Part shown: piece by piece, positions 39,995 to 50,355 of the stretch | Layout of the letters: each line of letters starts with the position of its first letter | Numbering within the stretch: the stretch's first letter is position 1 | DNA from: Candidatus Pantoea persica | GTDB lineage: Bacteria > Pseudomonadota > Gammaproteobacteria > Enterobacterales > Enterobacteriaceae | Assembly: GCF_013753875.1 (NCBI RefSeq) | Contig: NZ_SMDS01000016.1 | Coordinates: 1 to 64,000, forward strand | Length of the DNA stretch: 64,000 bases | Direction: 5' to 3' | Notes under the pieces: generated by a model | Databases searched by the model: none | What the model was told of the DNA's origin: nothing | The model's input: only the letters and a program-made list of their open reading frames with translations | Translations under genes and position numbers: made by a program

Positions 39995-40900
39995 ATGAAC
40001 CGAACTTTATCAGACCTTGATCGCGTCGTGGCGCTAGGCGGCGGGCACGGCCTAGGGCGCGTGATGTCCGCCCTGTCGCCGCTCGGCTCGCGTCTGACCG
40101 GCATCGTCACTACAACCGACAACGGCGGCTCCACCGGCCGCATCCGCCGCTCCGAAGGCGGTATCGCCTGGGGCGACATGCGCAACTGCATCAACCAGCT
40201 GATCACCGAGCCGAGCGTCGCCTCGGCGATGTTTGAGTATCGCTTCGTCGGCAACGGCGAGCTGGCCGGACACAACCTGGGCAACCTGATGCTGAAGGCG
40301 CTCGATCACCTTAGCGTGCGGCCGCTGGAGGCGATCAATATCATCCGCAATCTGCTCAAAGTGGACGCCTTTTTGATCCCGATGTCGGAACAGCCGGTGG
40401 ATCTGGTGGCGCTCGACAGCGAGGGTAACATGGTTTACGGCGAAACCGCCATCGACGGCATGACGCAGCCGCCGCAGGAGCTGATGCTGCACCCCAACGT
40501 TACGGCGACGCGCGAGGCGCTGGAGGCGGTAGCCGAGGCGGATCTGATCCTGATTGGTCCTGGCAGCTTCTACACCAGTCTGATGCCGAGCCTGCTTATG
40601 GAGGAGATGGCGCGCGCCCTACGCCGCACGCCCGCCACCATGGTGTTTATCGGCAACCTCGGTCGTGAGCTGAGCCCGGCCGCCGCCAGCCTGACGGTGG
40701 CGGATAAGCTGGCGATGATGGAGAAGTATATCGGCAAGCGGGTGATTGACGCGGTGGTGGTCAGCCCGGCGGCCGACACGGCTGGCATGGAGGATCGCCT
40801 GATTGTGCGCGAGGCGCTGGAGGCCGCCGACATTCCCTATCGTCACGACCGCCAGCTGCTGCGCGTAGCGCTGGAGCACGCTATCCAGCGCTTTAGCTGA
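39995..40900 (+). CDS. yvcK: YvcK/YbhK gluconeogenesis-factor-type protein
   Basis: CofD-like family protein, 301 residues, full length. N-terminal [15 protein letters not shown] loop, [14 protein letters not shown] and [18 protein letters not shown] are the family hallmarks and form the nucleotide-sugar binding fold. In Bacillus, YvcK binds UDP-GlcNAc and supports cell-wall synthesis on gluconeogenic carbon; the enterobacterial role is less clear. Convergent with uvrB, four bases apart. Intact. Confidence 0.93.
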   Translation: MNRTLSDLDRVVALGGGHGLGRVMSALSPLGSRLTGIVTTTDNGGSTGRIRRSEGGIAWGDMRNCINQLITEPSVASAMFEYRFVGNGELAGHNLGNLMLKALDHLSVRPLEAINIIRNLLKVDAFLIPMSEQPVDLVALDSEGNMVYGETAIDGMTQPPQELMLHPNVTATREALEAVAEADLILIGPGSFYTSLMPSLLMEEMARALRRTPATMVFIGNLGRELSPAAASLTVADKLAMMEKYIGKRVIDAVVVSPAADTAGMEDRLIVREALEAADIPYRHDRQLLRVALEHAIQRFS

Positions 40901-40904
40901 GGCG

Positions 40905-42926
40905 CTACGAGGCGGCGATAAACAGCTCGCGCAACTCGTGCAGCTTGTCACGCATGTTGGCCGCCTCTTCGAACTCTAGGTTCTGCGCATGCTGCTGCAT
41001 CTGCGTCTCCAGCTCGTGGATTTTCTTCTGCAGCGCCTGCGGCGTCAGCGCCAGATAGTTTGCCTCTGCCTCGGCGACGCTGCGGCTGGTGGCCTTGGCC
41101 TTGCCGCGCGTCTTGACCACGTTCTGCCCCAGCTCGAGGATATCGGTGATATTTTTGTTGAGGCCCTGCGGCACAATGCCCTTCTCTTCGTTGTACTTCT
41201 GCTGCTTCTCGCGGCGGCGCTCGGTCTCCTCAATGGCGCGCGCCATCGAGTTGGTGGTCCTGTCGGCGTAGAGGATCGCCTTGCCGTTGACGTTACGCGC
41301 GGCGCGGCCAATGGTCTGGATCAGCGAGCGCTCAGAGCGCAGAAATCCCTCTTTGTCCGCGTCAAGGATCGCTACCAGCGACACTTCCGGCATATCCAGC
41401 CCTTCGCGCAGCAGGTTGATCCCCACCAGCACGTCGAACTCGCCAAGGCGCAGATCGCGGATAATCTCTATGCGCTCTACAGTGTCGATATCAGAGTGCA
41501 GGTAGCGCACCTTTTCGCCGTGCTCTTCCAGATATTCAGTAAGATCTTCCGCCATGCGCTTGGTCAGCGTGGTCACCAGCACGCGCTCGTTGATGCCCAC
41601 GCGCTTGCGAATCTCCGACAGCAGATCGTCCACCTGGGTCGCCACCGGACGCACCTCCAGCAGCGGATCGAGCAGCCCGGTAGGCCGCACCACCTGATCG
41701 ATCACCTCGCCACCCGACTTCTCCAGCTCGTAGTTGCCCGGCGTCGCGGAAACGTAGATGGTCTGCGGCGCCAGTGCCTCAAACTCCTCGAACTTCATGG
41801 GACGGTTATCGAGCGCTGAAGGCAGGCGGAAGCCATACTCCACCAGCGTCTCTTTACGCGCGCGGTCGCCTTTATACATACCGCCGATCTGCGGAATGGT
41901 GGCGTGGGATTCATCGACAATCAGCAGCCCGTCGGCGGGCAGGTAGTCGAACAGCGTCGGCGGCGGCTGGCCCGGTCCGCGCCCGGAGAGGTAGCGCGAG
42001 TAGTTTTCGATGCCCGAGCAGTAGCCCAGCTCGTTCATCATCTCCAGATCAAACTGGGTGCGCTGCGTCAGGCGCTGCTCTTCCAGCAGCTTGTTGTTTT
42101 CCAGCAGCACGCGGCGACGATCCGCCAGCTCGGCTTTGATATCTTCCATCGCCTGCAGGATGCGCTCACGCGGCGTCACGTAGTGCGTTTTCGGATAGAT
42201 GGTGAAGCGCGGCACGGTAGAGACGATCTGCCCGGTGAGCGGATCGAACAGTGACAGCCGCTCCACCTCTTCTTCGAACAGCTCGACGCGCAGCACCATA
42301 TCCTCCGACTCCGCCGGGAAAATGTCGATCACCTCGCCGCGCACGCGGAAGGTGCCGCGCTGAAACGCCTGGTCGTTGCGCGCATACTGCAGCTCCGCCA
42401 GCCGGCGCAGAATGCTGCGCTGGTCGATGATCATGCCGCGCGTCAGGTGCAGCATCATCTTCAGATAGAGATCAGGGTCGCCCAGACCGTAGATCGCCGA
42501 CACCGAGGCCACCACGATAACGTCGCGGCGCTCCAGCAGCGCTTTGGTCGCCGACAGACGCATCTGCTCGATATGTTCGTTTACCGAGGCGTCCTTTTCG
42601 ATAAAGGTGTCGGAGCTCGGCACATAGGCTTCGGGCTGGTAGTAGTCGTAGTAGGAGACGAAGAACTCCACTGCGTTTTCGGGGAAAAACTCCTTCATCT
42701 CGCCGTAAAGCTGCGCCGCCAGGGTTTTATTCGGTGCCAGTACCATTGCAGGCCGGTTGAGATCGGCGATGACGCTGGCGACGGTAAAGGTTTTACCCGA
42801 GCCGGTTACGCCAAGCAGCGTCTGATGGGCAAGACCATCCTCCAGCCCCTCTTTGAGGCGGCGAATCGCTTCTGGCTGATCGCCGGAGGGCTGAAAGGCA
42901 GAATTTAGTTTAAAGACTTTACTCAT
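40905..42926 (-). CDS. uvrB: UvrB excinuclease subunit B
   Basis: Central damage-verification helicase of nucleotide excision repair; works with UvrA and UvrC. 673 residues, the expected length. Walker A is GVTGSGKT (residues 39-46). The beta-hairpin region [20 protein letters not shown] grips [12 protein letters not shown] is motif II, and QTIGRAARN is motif VI. The C-terminal UVR coiled coil ([16 protein letters not shown]) binds UvrC. No lesion. It ends in a natural TAG. Confidence 0.97.
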   Translation of the reverse strand: MSKVFKLNSAFQPSGDQPEAIRRLKEGLEDGLAHQTLLGVTGSGKTFTVASVIADLNRPAMVLAPNKTLAAQLYGEMKEFFPENAVEFFVSYYDYYQPEAYVPSSDTFIEKDASVNEHIEQMRLSATKALLERRDVIVVASVSAIYGLGDPDLYLKMMLHLTRGMIIDQRSILRRLAELQYARNDQAFQRGTFRVRGEVIDIFPAESEDMVLRVELFEEEVERLSLFDPLTGQIVSTVPRFTIYPKTHYVTPRERILQAMEDIKAELADRRRVLLENNKLLEEQRLTQRTQFDLEMMNELGYCSGIENYSRYLSGRGPGQPPPTLFDYLPADGLLIVDESHATIPQIGGMYKGDRARKETLVEYGFRLPSALDNRPMKFEEFEALAPQTIYVSATPGNYELEKSGGEVIDQVVRPTGLLDPLLEVRPVATQVDDLLSEIRKRVGINERVLVTTLTKRMAEDLTEYLEEHGEKVRYLHSDIDTVERIEIIRDLRLGEFDVLVGINLLREGLDMPEVSLVAILDADKEGFLRSERSLIQTIGRAARNVNGKAILYADRTTNSMARAIEETERRREKQQKYNEEKGIVPQGLNKNITDILELGQNVVKTRGKAKATSRSVAEAEANYLALTPQALQKKIHELETQMQQHAQNLEFEEAANMRDKLHELRELFIAAS

Positions 42927-43006
42927 GACATGCGGTTCCTACTGAAGAATGCGGCGGGTAGCGCAGTCATTTTACTCTGCCGTAGCGAATTTGCCAGAAA
43001 TTGATA

Positions 43007-43022
43007 CTGGATAAATCACCAG
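43007..43022 (-). promoter_or_regulatory. Candidate LexA box of uvrB
   Basis: On the minus strand CTGGTGATTTATCCAG lies 81 bases upstream of uvrB. It has one mismatch in each half of CTGT-N8-ACAG and keeps the TATCCAG half found in the E. coli uvrB box. Reduced repressor affinity is possible. Confidence 0.5.
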
Positions 43023-43105
43023 TAAACCTGCAAAGTAAACGGTTGCAGCCGCGGCGCGCTTACGTTACGCGCCGCGGAAAAAGTTTTCCGCCGCGTTGTG
43101 CAAGG

Positions 43106-43371
43106 TTATCCCCAGCCAGAGCGGCGTTATAACATTTGTCAAGAGAGCGTCATTAAATTTCAGCTGTGTTACGCAGCGGAAATTCCTCAGGCTTGTTTTT
43201 AATAACATATTGTTTTATCAAAGAACATGAAAAAAGCCCAGTTTCTCGACATAATAAGACCAGGCCGCGCAGTACCTCGCTTGCGCCCTGTTTTCACTAT
43301 CTAATGCACAAGGTTACCCACAGGAATAGTGGATAACTAAGCACAGCCCTTTCGCCATCAGCTGTGCATAA
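43106..43371. promoter_or_regulatory. DnaA-box cluster, DARS1-like
   Basis: Between uvrB and the bio genes, where E. coli has the DnaA-reactivating sequence DARS1, lie several DnaA boxes: perfect TTATGCACA on the minus strand (43363-43371), one-mismatch TTACCCACA on plus (43314-43322), TTATCCACT on minus (43328-43336), TAATGCACA on plus (43302-43310) and TTATCCCCA on plus (43106-43114). The tight trio at 43314-43371 is the likely core. Confidence 0.6.
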
Positions 43372-43803
43372 TTTTTTATTGTTAAGCCGCGCGCGTAAAA
43401 AAAATTTTTTTCTGCTGCAATTTCTCCCAGAAGCCGCGCGCCGGGCTATGCTTTTCCCACCTGCTGCTCAGCTTTTGTCCAGCCGCACCCCATATTAAGA
43501 CCAGACATAATTCAACAGGCTGCCTTGCTGCCCCCCGTTGTACCAGAAACGGTAAGGCACCGGCAGAGTGCAGCCGGCTAATTTGCCTGCGGTAATTGTT
43601 AAGCAACATTCATCTTTTACGGCATTTTCTCTTCGCGCCGCGCCATTTGGCTGTTGGCTAACTCTGGCCCGTTAATTGCGGTATTCCGTTACGCGAAGTT
43701 CACGGGACGACATGAGCGCGACCGCAACTGTTGAGGACTTGTTTGACAGACGTCGAAGAGCGGATGCATTCAGGCAAATTATCTGGAAAGAAGAGAGGGT
43801 CAG
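43372..43803. other. Gene-free stretch between DnaA-box cluster and urtE
   Basis: Mixed AT-rich and GC-rich spacer. A 31-codon frame at 43713-43808 (MSATATVEDLFDRRRRADAF) precedes urtE but matches nothing I know. Upstream urt genes, expected before urtE, are absent. Confidence 0.35.
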
Positions 43804-44503
43804 ATGCTGAGTTTACGTTCGGTGAATCAGTTTTACGGGCAGAACCATACTTCTGTGGGATGTGGATCTCGACCTGCCGCCAGACACCTGCACCGGCGTG
43901 CTGAGACGGCCCGGCATGGGTAAGACCACGCTGGTGAACTGTATTGTGGGCCGGCTGCCCGTCAACAGCGGTTCGATGACCGGGCAGGAAGATGGCCTGC
44001 CGCCGCGCGATCTGCTGCTACAGCCCGCCGAGCAGCGCGCCCGCATGGGCATCGGCTACATGCCGCAGGGGCGACATATTTTCTCCCAGATGAGTGTAGA
44101 GGATAACCTGCTGATCGCGCTGCTGGCTGGCAGCGGTCAGGGAGACAAGACGCATGCGATCCCGGAGATGGTGTTCGACCTGTTTCCGGCGCTCTACTCG
44201 CTGCGGCAGCAGCGCAGCGGCGAGCTACCATTGACCAGCAGCAGCTGGCGCTGTCGCGCGCTGGTACTGCGCCCCAGGCTGTTACTGGATGAGCCGACAG
44301 ACGGCATGTCTCCCTGGCTGGAAGAGGAGGTAGGCAATCTGATCCGTCGCCTGAATCTCGACTACGGCCTGACAATTCTGCTGCTGGAGCAGCGCGTCTC
44401 GCTGATCCGCCGCGTCGCCGACTATTCTCTGCTGCTATACCGCGGCCGCAACGTGGCGCAGCTCGACGACCTGACTGTCAACAAATGGCTGGCAGTGAGC
44501 TGA
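43804..44503 (+). pseudogene. UrtE-like branched-chain/urea ABC ATPase, broken
   Basis: ATPase of the LivF/UrtE type. After MLSLRSVNQFYGQNHT a frameshift (about 43850) separates the start from LWDVDLDLPPD. Walker A reads LRRPGMGKTT with its first Gly replaced by Arg. The signature LSGGQQQ is destroyed by a pair of compensating indels (about 44226-44262). Walker B (LLLDEPTDGMSP) and the tail (RRVADYSLLLYRGRNVAQLDD) are readable. It is closest to urea transporter UrtE, but no other urt genes are in the window. Confidence 0.7.
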
Positions 44504-44506
44504 ACA

Positions 44507-45175
44507 CTAGCGCGGCAGCGTCATGTAGCGACCGCACTCCGCCTGCGCCGCCGCATCCGGTAGCCAGGGGATCTCGCCGAGAAACGGCGCAGGAATGTGC
44601 TGTTTCAGCGTCGCCATATAAGCCTGGTGGCGCTTGCCCGGCGGCTCGATGTCGTTGGCGATCCAGCCCGCCAGCCGCAGGCCGCGCGCCAGCACCGCGT
44701 CGGCGGTAAGCATCGCGTGGTTGATGCAGCCCAGCTTGACGCCAACCACTAAAATCACTGGCAGCTGCTCCTGCGAGACCCAGTCGGCGTAGGTTTGCGT
44801 CCCCGACAGCGGCGTGTACCAGCCGCCAGCGCCCTCTACCAGCACCCACTCCGCCTGCGCCTCAAGCGCGCGCAGCCCCTGTGACAGCGTCTCGAACGCG
44901 ATTGGCCTGTTCTCTTCCGCACTGACGATATGCGGCGACGTCGGCTCGATAAACGCCAGCGGATTGACCTGCTCATAGCGCAGCACCAGGCTGCTGTAGC
45001 GCTGCAGCGCCAGCGCGTCGCTGTTGCGAATGGCCTGCGGCGTGACGTCGCAGCCGGAGGCGACCGGCTTGTAGCCCGCAGTGCGGTAGCCCGCCGCGCT
45101 TGCCGCCTGCAGCAGCGCGCCGCTGGCGACGGTTTTGCCCACCTCGGTATCGGTGCCGGTGATAAACCATCTCAT
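44507..45175 (-). CDS. bioD: BioD dethiobiotin synthetase
   Basis: Forms the ureido ring of dethiobiotin from 7,8-diaminopelargonate, CO2 and ATP. 222 residues, full length. P-loop FITGTDTEVGKTVAS at residues 4-18, then KPVASGCD, the EGAGGWYTPL switch and the NDIEPPG base-recognition loop. The ATG overlaps the bioC stop as ATGA. Last gene of bioBFCD, ends in a natural TAG. Undamaged. Confidence 0.96.
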   Translation of the reverse strand: MRWFITGTDTEVGKTVASGALLQAASAAGYRTAGYKPVASGCDVTPQAIRNSDALALQRYSSLVLRYEQVNPLAFIEPTSPHIVSAEENRPIAFETLSQGLRALEAQAEWVLVEGAGGWYTPLSGTQTYADWVSQEQLPVILVVGVKLGCINHAMLTADAVLARGLRLAGWIANDIEPPGKRHQAYMATLKQHIPAPFLGEIPWLPDAAAQAECGRYMTLPR

Positions 45176-45927
45176 CGTTGTGTGACGCCCAAAAGCAGTT
45201 GATAGGTCAGGCGGCAGCCCTGCACGTCGCGCGGCCAGAGCGCCTCCAGCCGCGCCAGACGTTGCCGCGTCAGCGGGCTGCCGTCGCGGCCCTGATGCAG
45301 ATGGGTGGCGCCGATGCCTTTCAGCGACTGCATCGCGCTCAGCGCGCTGGGAAAATGCATCACCTGCGTCTGGGGGATAAAGCGCAGATTCAGGCCGTCG
45401 CCTGCGGCGCGCACCTCTGCCTCGGTTAAAAAGCGGTTGGCGTGCTCCTCCGCACCCAGCGGCCGCCAGGCGTCGTGCACCTCCTGCAGCGAACCGGCCA
45501 GCAGCGTCGAAAACAGCATGGTGCCCTCGGGCCTCAGCACGCGGGCGAACTGCCGCAGCGCGGTGCGCAGATCGCTGCTCCACTGCACTGCCAGGTTGCT
45601 CCACACCAGGTCGATGCTCTGATCCGCCAGCGGCAGCGCGTCGATATCGCCCGCCAGATAGCAGGTCACCGCGTCGAGACTGCGCGCCTGCTGCAGCATC
45701 TGCGGCGAGAGATCGAGCGCCACGACCCGCTGGCCGCGCTGCCGCCACTGGCGGCTGTACCAGCCGGTGCCGCAGCCCGCATCCAGCAGATCGCCGCCTG
45801 CAACTGCCGGCGCCAGCGCCAGCAGCGCGTCGCCGCAGCGGCGCTGCAACTCGGCGTGTTGCTCATAGTGGCCCGCCGCGCGGCCAAAGGCGCGCGCGAC
45901 CGCCTCTTTATTCACCTGCCGCGTCAT
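45172..45927 (-). CDS. bioC: BioC malonyl-ACP O-methyltransferase
   Basis: Methylates malonyl-ACP to disguise it for fatty-acid elongation, the entry step to pimeloyl-ACP. 251 residues with the class I SAM motif ([15 protein letters not shown]), DLSPQML, and [14 protein letters not shown]. It overlaps bioF by 20 bases and bioD by four. The partner esterase BioH is not in this window. Undamaged. Confidence 0.95.
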   Translation of the reverse strand: MTRQVNKEAVARAFGRAAGHYEQHAELQRRCGDALLALAPAVAGGDLLDAGCGTGWYSRQWRQRGQRVVALDLSPQMLQQARSLDAVTCYLAGDIDALPLADQSIDLVWSNLAVQWSSDLRTALRQFARVLRPEGTMLFSTLLAGSLQEVHDAWRPLGAEEHANRFLTEAEVRAAGDGLNLRFIPQTQVMHFPSALSAMQSLKGIGATHLHQGRDGSPLTRQRLARLEALWPRDVQGCRLTYQLLLGVTQR

Positions 45928-47050
45928 GCAGCGCCTTCAGCAGTGCGTCGATATCACTCTCCTGATGTGCGGCGGTCAGCGTGATGCGCAGCCGCGCGGT
46001 GCCGGGCGGCACCGTGGGCGGGCGAATGGCGCTGACCCAGCAGCCCGCCTGCGCCAGCCGCTGCGACAGCCGCAGCGCGGCGCTGTTCTCGCCCACCACC
46101 AGCGGCTGGATCGCGCTCTCCGACGCCATCAGCGACCAAGGCAGCGCGGCGGCGGCGGCGCGAAAGCGCTGAATATTGTCGTGCAGGCGCTGACGCAGCG
46201 CGTCGCCGCGCTGGACTTCGTGCAGCGCCGCCAGCAGCGCGCTCGCCTGCGCCGGCGGCATTGCCGTCGAGTAGATAAGGTGGCGCGAAAACTGTAGGAA
46301 ATAGTCGGCGGTGGTCTCATCACACAGCAGCGCCGCGCCGCTGACGCCGAACGCTTTGCCGAAGGTCACCACCAGCAGTTCGGGCTTCACTCCCTGCTGC
46401 CAGCAGCTGCCGCGCCCCTGCTCGCCGGTTACGCCGATGCCGTGCGCGTCATCCACCAGCAGCCAGCCGCCGGCGCGGCGCGTGGTCTCGGCAATCGCCG
46501 CCAGCGGCGCGCTGTCGCCGTCCATGCTGAATATGCCCTCGGTCATCACCAGAGTGGCACCGTCGCACGGCGGCGCCAGCCTCTGCGCTAGGCTCGCCAC
46601 GTCGTTATGGTGAAAACGGCGCAGCGCGGCGGGCGTATGGCTGGCCGCGTCCAGCAGCGACGCATGCGCCAGCTTATCGGCGATCAGGCTATCCTGTTTC
46701 TGCGCCAGCAGATGCACCACCGCCTGGTTGGCGGCGAAGCCTGAGATAAACAGCAGCGCGCACTCATAACCGAGCCAGTGCGCCAGCTGCGTCTCCAGCC
46801 CGGCGTGCAGGTGGCTGTAGCCGGTGACGTGGCCGGAGGCGCCCGCGCCCGGCGCGCCGTGCCGCCAGCCGGCGAGCACCGCCGGATGCTGGCTCAGGCC
46901 GAGATAGTCGTTACTGGAGAAGTGGCGGTAGCTTTTACCGTCAACCTCCAGCGTGCGGGTGTCGTTGCGGGCGACGCGTAGCCGCTGCCGCCAGCCGTCA
47001 GCGGCGCGGCGCGCGTCAAGCGCCTGCGTCAAGCGTGTGGTAAAGCGCAT
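45908..47050 (-). CDS. bioF: BioF 8-amino-7-oxononanoate synthase
   Basis: PLP enzyme that condenses pimeloyl-ACP with alanine. 380 residues, normal length. [14 protein letters not shown] and [16 protein letters not shown] mark the PLP pocket, and the Schiff-base Lys is in [14 protein letters not shown]. Its start abuts the bioB stop with overlapping bases (47050). Undamaged. Confidence 0.96.
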   Translation of the reverse strand: MRFTTRLTQALDARRAADGWRQRLRVARNDTRTLEVDGKSYRHFSSNDYLGLSQHPAVLAGWRHGAPGAGASGHVTGYSHLHAGLETQLAHWLGYECALLFISGFAANQAVVHLLAQKQDSLIADKLAHASLLDAASHTPAALRRFHHNDVASLAQRLAPPCDGATLVMTEGIFSMDGDSAPLAAIAETTRRAGGWLLVDDAHGIGVTGEQGRGSCWQQGVKPELLVVTFGKAFGVSGAALLCDETTADYFLQFSRHLIYSTAMPPAQASALLAALHEVQRGDALRQRLHDNIQRFRAAAAALPWSLMASESAIQPLVVGENSAALRLSQRLAQAGCWVSAIRPPTVPPGTARLRITLTAAHQESDIDALLKALHDAAGE

Positions 47051-48081
47051 TACACCGCCGCGTTGTAGAACTGCGCGGTATCGGCGTGGAACAGCTGCTC
47101 GCTCAGCTGCTTCTGCTGTTCGTTGTCGCCGTGCGCGGTGTGGGTCTGTTCCGGATTGAGGCCCAGCTTGCGGAACAGCAGCAGATCCTTGTCCTCTTCC
47201 GGGTTAGGCGTGGTCAGCAGCTTGCAGCCGTAGAAGATGGAGTTGGCGCCCGCCATAAAGCACATCGCCTGAGTCTGTTCGCTCATCTGCTCTCGGCCCG
47301 CCGAGAGGCGCACGTGGGAGGTCGGCATCATGATACGCGCCACCGCGATGGTGCGGATAAAGTTGAACGGCTCGACGTCATCGTTATCCGCCAGCGGCGT
47401 GCCTTTGACCTTCACCAGCATGTTGATAGGCACACTCTCCGGCGGCGTCGGCAGGTTCGCCAGCTGCACCAGCAGACCGGCGCGATCGCCGACCGTCTCG
47501 CCCAGCCCGACGATACCGCCCGAGCAGACCTTGATGCCGGCGTCGCGCACTTTGCCGAGCGTATCCAGTCGCTCCTGGTAGCTGCGGGTGGTGGTGATGC
47601 TGCCGTAAAATTCTGGCGATGTGTCGAGGTTATGGTTGTAGAAATCGAGGCCGGCGCCCGCCAGGCGCTGCGCCTGCTCCTCGTTCAGGGTGCCGAGAGT
47701 CATGCAGGTTTCCATTCCCAGCGCTTTAACGCCCTGCACCATCTGCTCCAGATAGGGCATATCGCGGTCGCTGGGGGTTTTCCACGCCGCGCCCATGCAG
47801 AAGCGGCTGGAGCCCGCCGCCTTCGCCTTACGCGCCGACGCCAGCACCTCCTGCACCTCCATCAGCCGCTCCGACGCCAGGCCGGTTTTATAGTGCGCGC
47901 TTTGCGGGCAATATTTGCAGTCTTCCGGGCAGGCACCGGTTTTGATCGATAACAGGGTGCTGACCTGCACCTGACGCGGATCGAAATGCTGGCGGTGCAC
48001 CTGCTGCGCTTCGAACATCAGCTCGAGAAAAGGTTTGTCGAACAGCGCCTGCGCCTGCGCCAGAGTCCAGTGTTGTGCCAT
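47050..48081 (-). CDS. bioB: BioB biotin synthase
   Basis: Radical-SAM enzyme inserting sulfur into dethiobiotin. The ATG at 48081 is chosen over a TTG four codons upstream because it has a GGAG ribosome binding site seven bases away and fits the family start ([14 protein letters not shown]). The motif [11 protein letters not shown] holds the 4Fe-4S cluster; later Cys residues and the Arg in [10 protein letters not shown] hold the 2Fe-2S sulfur donor. 343 residues, undamaged. Divergent from bioA. Confidence 0.96.
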   Translation of the reverse strand: MAQHWTLAQAQALFDKPFLELMFEAQQVHRQHFDPRQVQVSTLLSIKTGACPEDCKYCPQSAHYKTGLASERLMEVQEVLASARKAKAAGSSRFCMGAAWKTPSDRDMPYLEQMVQGVKALGMETCMTLGTLNEEQAQRLAGAGLDFYNHNLDTSPEFYGSITTTRSYQERLDTLGKVRDAGIKVCSGGIVGLGETVGDRAGLLVQLANLPTPPESVPINMLVKVKGTPLADNDDVEPFNFIRTIAVARIMMPTSHVRLSAGREQMSEQTQAMCFMAGANSIFYGCKLLTTPNPEEDKDLLLFRKLGLNPEQTHTAHGDNEQQKQLSEQLFHADTAQFYNAAV

Positions 48082-48125
48082 TACTTGCTCCAAAAAAAGG
48101 TGACATCCTAACCGTTTACGCGGTT

Positions 48126-48166
48126 ATAGTTGTAAACTAAACCTTTCTTTTTTGATTTACAACCCA
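48126..48166. promoter_or_regulatory. BirA operator between bioB and bioA
   Basis: The inverted repeat TTGTAAACT (48130-48138) and GATTTACAA (48154-48162), 15 bases apart, matches the bidirectional bio operator (half-site TTGTAAACC). One mismatch or so is present per half. It overlaps the divergent promoters, so biotin-BirA should repress both arms. Confidence 0.8.
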
Positions 48167-48167
48167 T

Positions 48168-49460
48168 ATGTTCACTTCTCAGGACGCCGAATTTGATCGC
48201 CAGCATATCTGGCACCCCTACACCTCGATGCACGATCCGCTGCCTTGCTACCCCGTGGTGGGCGCGCAGGGAATGTATCTGCGGCTGGCGGACGGCCGCG
48301 AGCTGGTGGACGGCATGTCCTCCTGGTGGGCGGCGATCCACGGCTACAACCATCCGCGCCTCAATCACGCCCTGCAGACGCAGATGGCGCAGATGTCGCA
48401 CGTGATGTTCGGCGGCATCACCCATCCCGCTGCGGTGGCACTCTGTCGTCAGCTGGTGGCGATGGCGCCCGCCGCGCTGGAGTGCGTTTTCCTCGCCGAT
48501 TCCGGCTCGGTTGCGGTGGAAGTGGCGATGAAGATGGCGATGCAGTACTGGCTGGGCCGCGGCGAAGCGCGTCAGCAGTTTCTGACGCTGCAGCGCGGCT
48601 ATCACGGCGATACCTTTGCGGCGATGTCGGTCTGCGATCCCGATAACTCGATGCACAGCCTGTGGCGCGGCTATCTGCCGACGCACCATTTCGCCGCCGC
48701 GCCGCAGTGCGGCTTCGATGATGCCTGGGACGAAGGGGACGCAGAGGATTTTGTGCGCCTAATCGATCAACACCATCCGCAGCTTGCCGCGGTGATCCTC
48801 GAGCCGATTGTGCAGGGCGCAGGCGGCATGCGTTTCTACCACCCGAGCTATCTGCAGCAGGTGCGCGAATGCTGCAATCGCTATGGCGTACTGCTGATTG
48901 CCGATGAGATCGCCACCGGTTTCGGCCGCACCGGCAAACTCTTCGCCTGCGAGCATGCTGGCGTGACGCCCGATATTCTCTGTCTCGGCAAGGCGCTGAC
49001 CGGCGGCATGATGACGCTGGCGGCGACCCTCGCCACGCGCCACGTCGCCGACACCATCAGCGAAAGTCCGGCGGGCTGCTTTATGCACGGGCCAACCTTT
49101 ATGGGCAATCCGCTCGCCTGCGCCGTGGCGGTAGAGAGCCTGAACCTGCTCAGCGAGGGGCGCTGGCCGCAGCAAGTGGCGCGGATTGAGCGGCAGCTGC
49201 GCGAGGCGCTGCCGCCGCTGTGCCACCTGCCGCAGGTGGCGGACGTGCGGGTGCTGGGCGCTATCGGCGTGGTGGAGACCCGGCGGCCCGTGAACATGGC
49301 CGCGCTGCAGCGCTTTTTCGTTGAGAGCGGCGTCTGGATCCGTCCGTTCAGCCGCCTGATCTACCTGATGCCGCCCTATATCATCACGCCGGAAGCGCTA
49401 CAAAAGTTGACGCAGGCGATTGCCGAGGCGCTGACCTACGACGCGCACTTTAGCGGCTGA
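48168..49460 (+). CDS. bioA: BioA adenosylmethionine-8-amino-7-oxononanoate aminotransferase
   Basis: Converts KAPA to 7,8-diaminopelargonate with S-adenosylmethionine as amino donor. 430 residues, full length. [11 protein letters not shown] start, [15 protein letters not shown] substrate loop, [15 protein letters not shown], the PLP Asp in [15 protein letters not shown], and the PLP Lys in [13 protein letters not shown] (near residue 276). No lesion. Together with BioFCBD every step from BioC onward except BioH is encoded here. Confidence 0.97.
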   Translation: MFTSQDAEFDRQHIWHPYTSMHDPLPCYPVVGAQGMYLRLADGRELVDGMSSWWAAIHGYNHPRLNHALQTQMAQMSHVMFGGITHPAAVALCRQLVAMAPAALECVFLADSGSVAVEVAMKMAMQYWLGRGEARQQFLTLQRGYHGDTFAAMSVCDPDNSMHSLWRGYLPTHHFAAAPQCGFDDAWDEGDAEDFVRLIDQHHPQLAAVILEPIVQGAGGMRFYHPSYLQQVRECCNRYGVLLIADEIATGFGRTGKLFACEHAGVTPDILCLGKALTGGMMTLAATLATRHVADTISESPAGCFMHGPTFMGNPLACAVAVESLNLLSEGRWPQQVARIERQLREALPPLCHLPQVADVRVLGAIGVVETRRPVNMAALQRFFVESGVWIRPFSRLIYLMPPYIITPEALQKLTQAIAEALTYDAHFSG

Positions 49461-49547
49461 CCGCGGCTAACCGCAGGAAAGGCCACCGTTTTCAGATAAG
49501 ATGGAAGCCGTTCGCTATGTACCCTTCCTGACAATCGAGGAGAGAAG

Positions 49548-49817
49548 ATGCGCCTTTACAGCAATGATTTTAACGACGGCGACAAGATGCCAGAGCGCCA
49601 CGTGTTCAACAGCATGGGCTACCAGGGCAACAATATCTCCCCGCACCTGGCGTGGGATGAGGCGCCGCAGGGCGAGAGTCATCGCTATATCTTTACCGTG
49701 CATGCGCTGGACGTTGAGGCAATCGAGGTGGACGCCGAGGCGAGCGGCGCAATGGTGGGCTTTAACGTGCACTTCCATGCGCTGGCGAGCGCCAGCATCA
49801 CGGTGAACTACGCGTAA
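49548..49817 (+). pseudogene. ybhB: YbhB PEBP-family protein, internal in-frame deletion
   Basis: Kinase-inhibitor/phosphatidylethanolamine-binding-like protein. Residues 1-38 (DKMPERHVFNSMGYQGNNIS) join directly to the C-terminal 48 (HRYIFTVHALDVEAIEV, GFNVHFHALASASITV), giving 89 codons against 158. About 69 codons forming the ligand pocket are gone. The frame is kept, apparently by recombination between short GCGCCGC-GG repeats. It could be translated but should not fold as PEBP. Confidence 0.85.
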
Positions 49818-49854
49818 CGGCTACGCTGGCGGCGTCACGAGCGGCGCCGCTGCG

Positions 49855-50230
49855 TCAGCGATCGATGGCGGATCTGCGCCCGCTCCGCCCGGCTGCCTGC
49901 CGTACGGTTTCACCGGGCAGGCCCATCTCCAGCAGGCGGCGCTTGACCGCCAGCCGACTCTCGCAGCGGCCAGGCTGGATGCCCTGTTCAATACTCTGCT
50001 GAATACCCTGCTCTATACCTTTTTTGATCCCTGCCTGTTCCAGCTGCTCTGCAATCGTCATCCCTGTATCCCTCTACTGCGACATCCGCTGTGCCAACTT
50101 GCGCACTAAAGCGGCGGCGTCCGCGCTTTCGCCCGCCTGAAGAATAGCGTATACCGGCGATACCATCGGCGCTGAAGAGAGGCTATCGGCCAGCAGGATG
50201 GTGACGAAAAAAGGGTGCGTCGATATTACC
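49855..50230 (-). pseudogene. Rpn-family (YhgA-like) nuclease, C-terminal remnant
   Basis: The tail MTIAEQLEQAGIKKGIEQGIQQSIEQG, with its repeating Gly-Ile-x-Gln/Lys-Gly pattern, is typical of the C-terminus of Rpn recombination-promoting nucleases. Upstream, VYAILQAGESADAAALVRKLAQRMSQ precedes a TAG where Tyr is expected. The PD-(D/E)XK nuclease domain is absent. This is the only trace of a mobile-type gene in the window. Confidence 0.6.
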
Positions 50231-50355
50231 TTAGCGTGGCAAGGCCTGAAGAAAGAGAGGCGGAGAGTGCGAGACGCGCCGCTGCGGCGTTGTCACCAGC
50301 CAGCGGACGGAAGAAAAAAGCTGGCAACGTGTTGCCGGCTGAACCGAGGGCTGTG

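Noticed and set aside
43106..43371. DnaA-box cluster as the chromosomal origin oriC
   Set aside because: It lacks the AT-rich 13-mers and the mnmG/mioC neighbours of enterobacterial oriC; the uvrB-bio position fits DARS1 instead.
43713..43808. 31-codon frame before urtE
   Set aside because: Too short and without any recognisable similarity; may be debris of an upstream urt gene but cannot be supported.
47086..47952. Frame antisense to bioB
   Set aside because: Explained by high GC3 of bioB; no recognisable domain.
49855..50230. Active Rpn nuclease or transposase element
   Set aside because: Only the C-terminal tail remains, with a TAG and no nuclease domain or terminal repeats.
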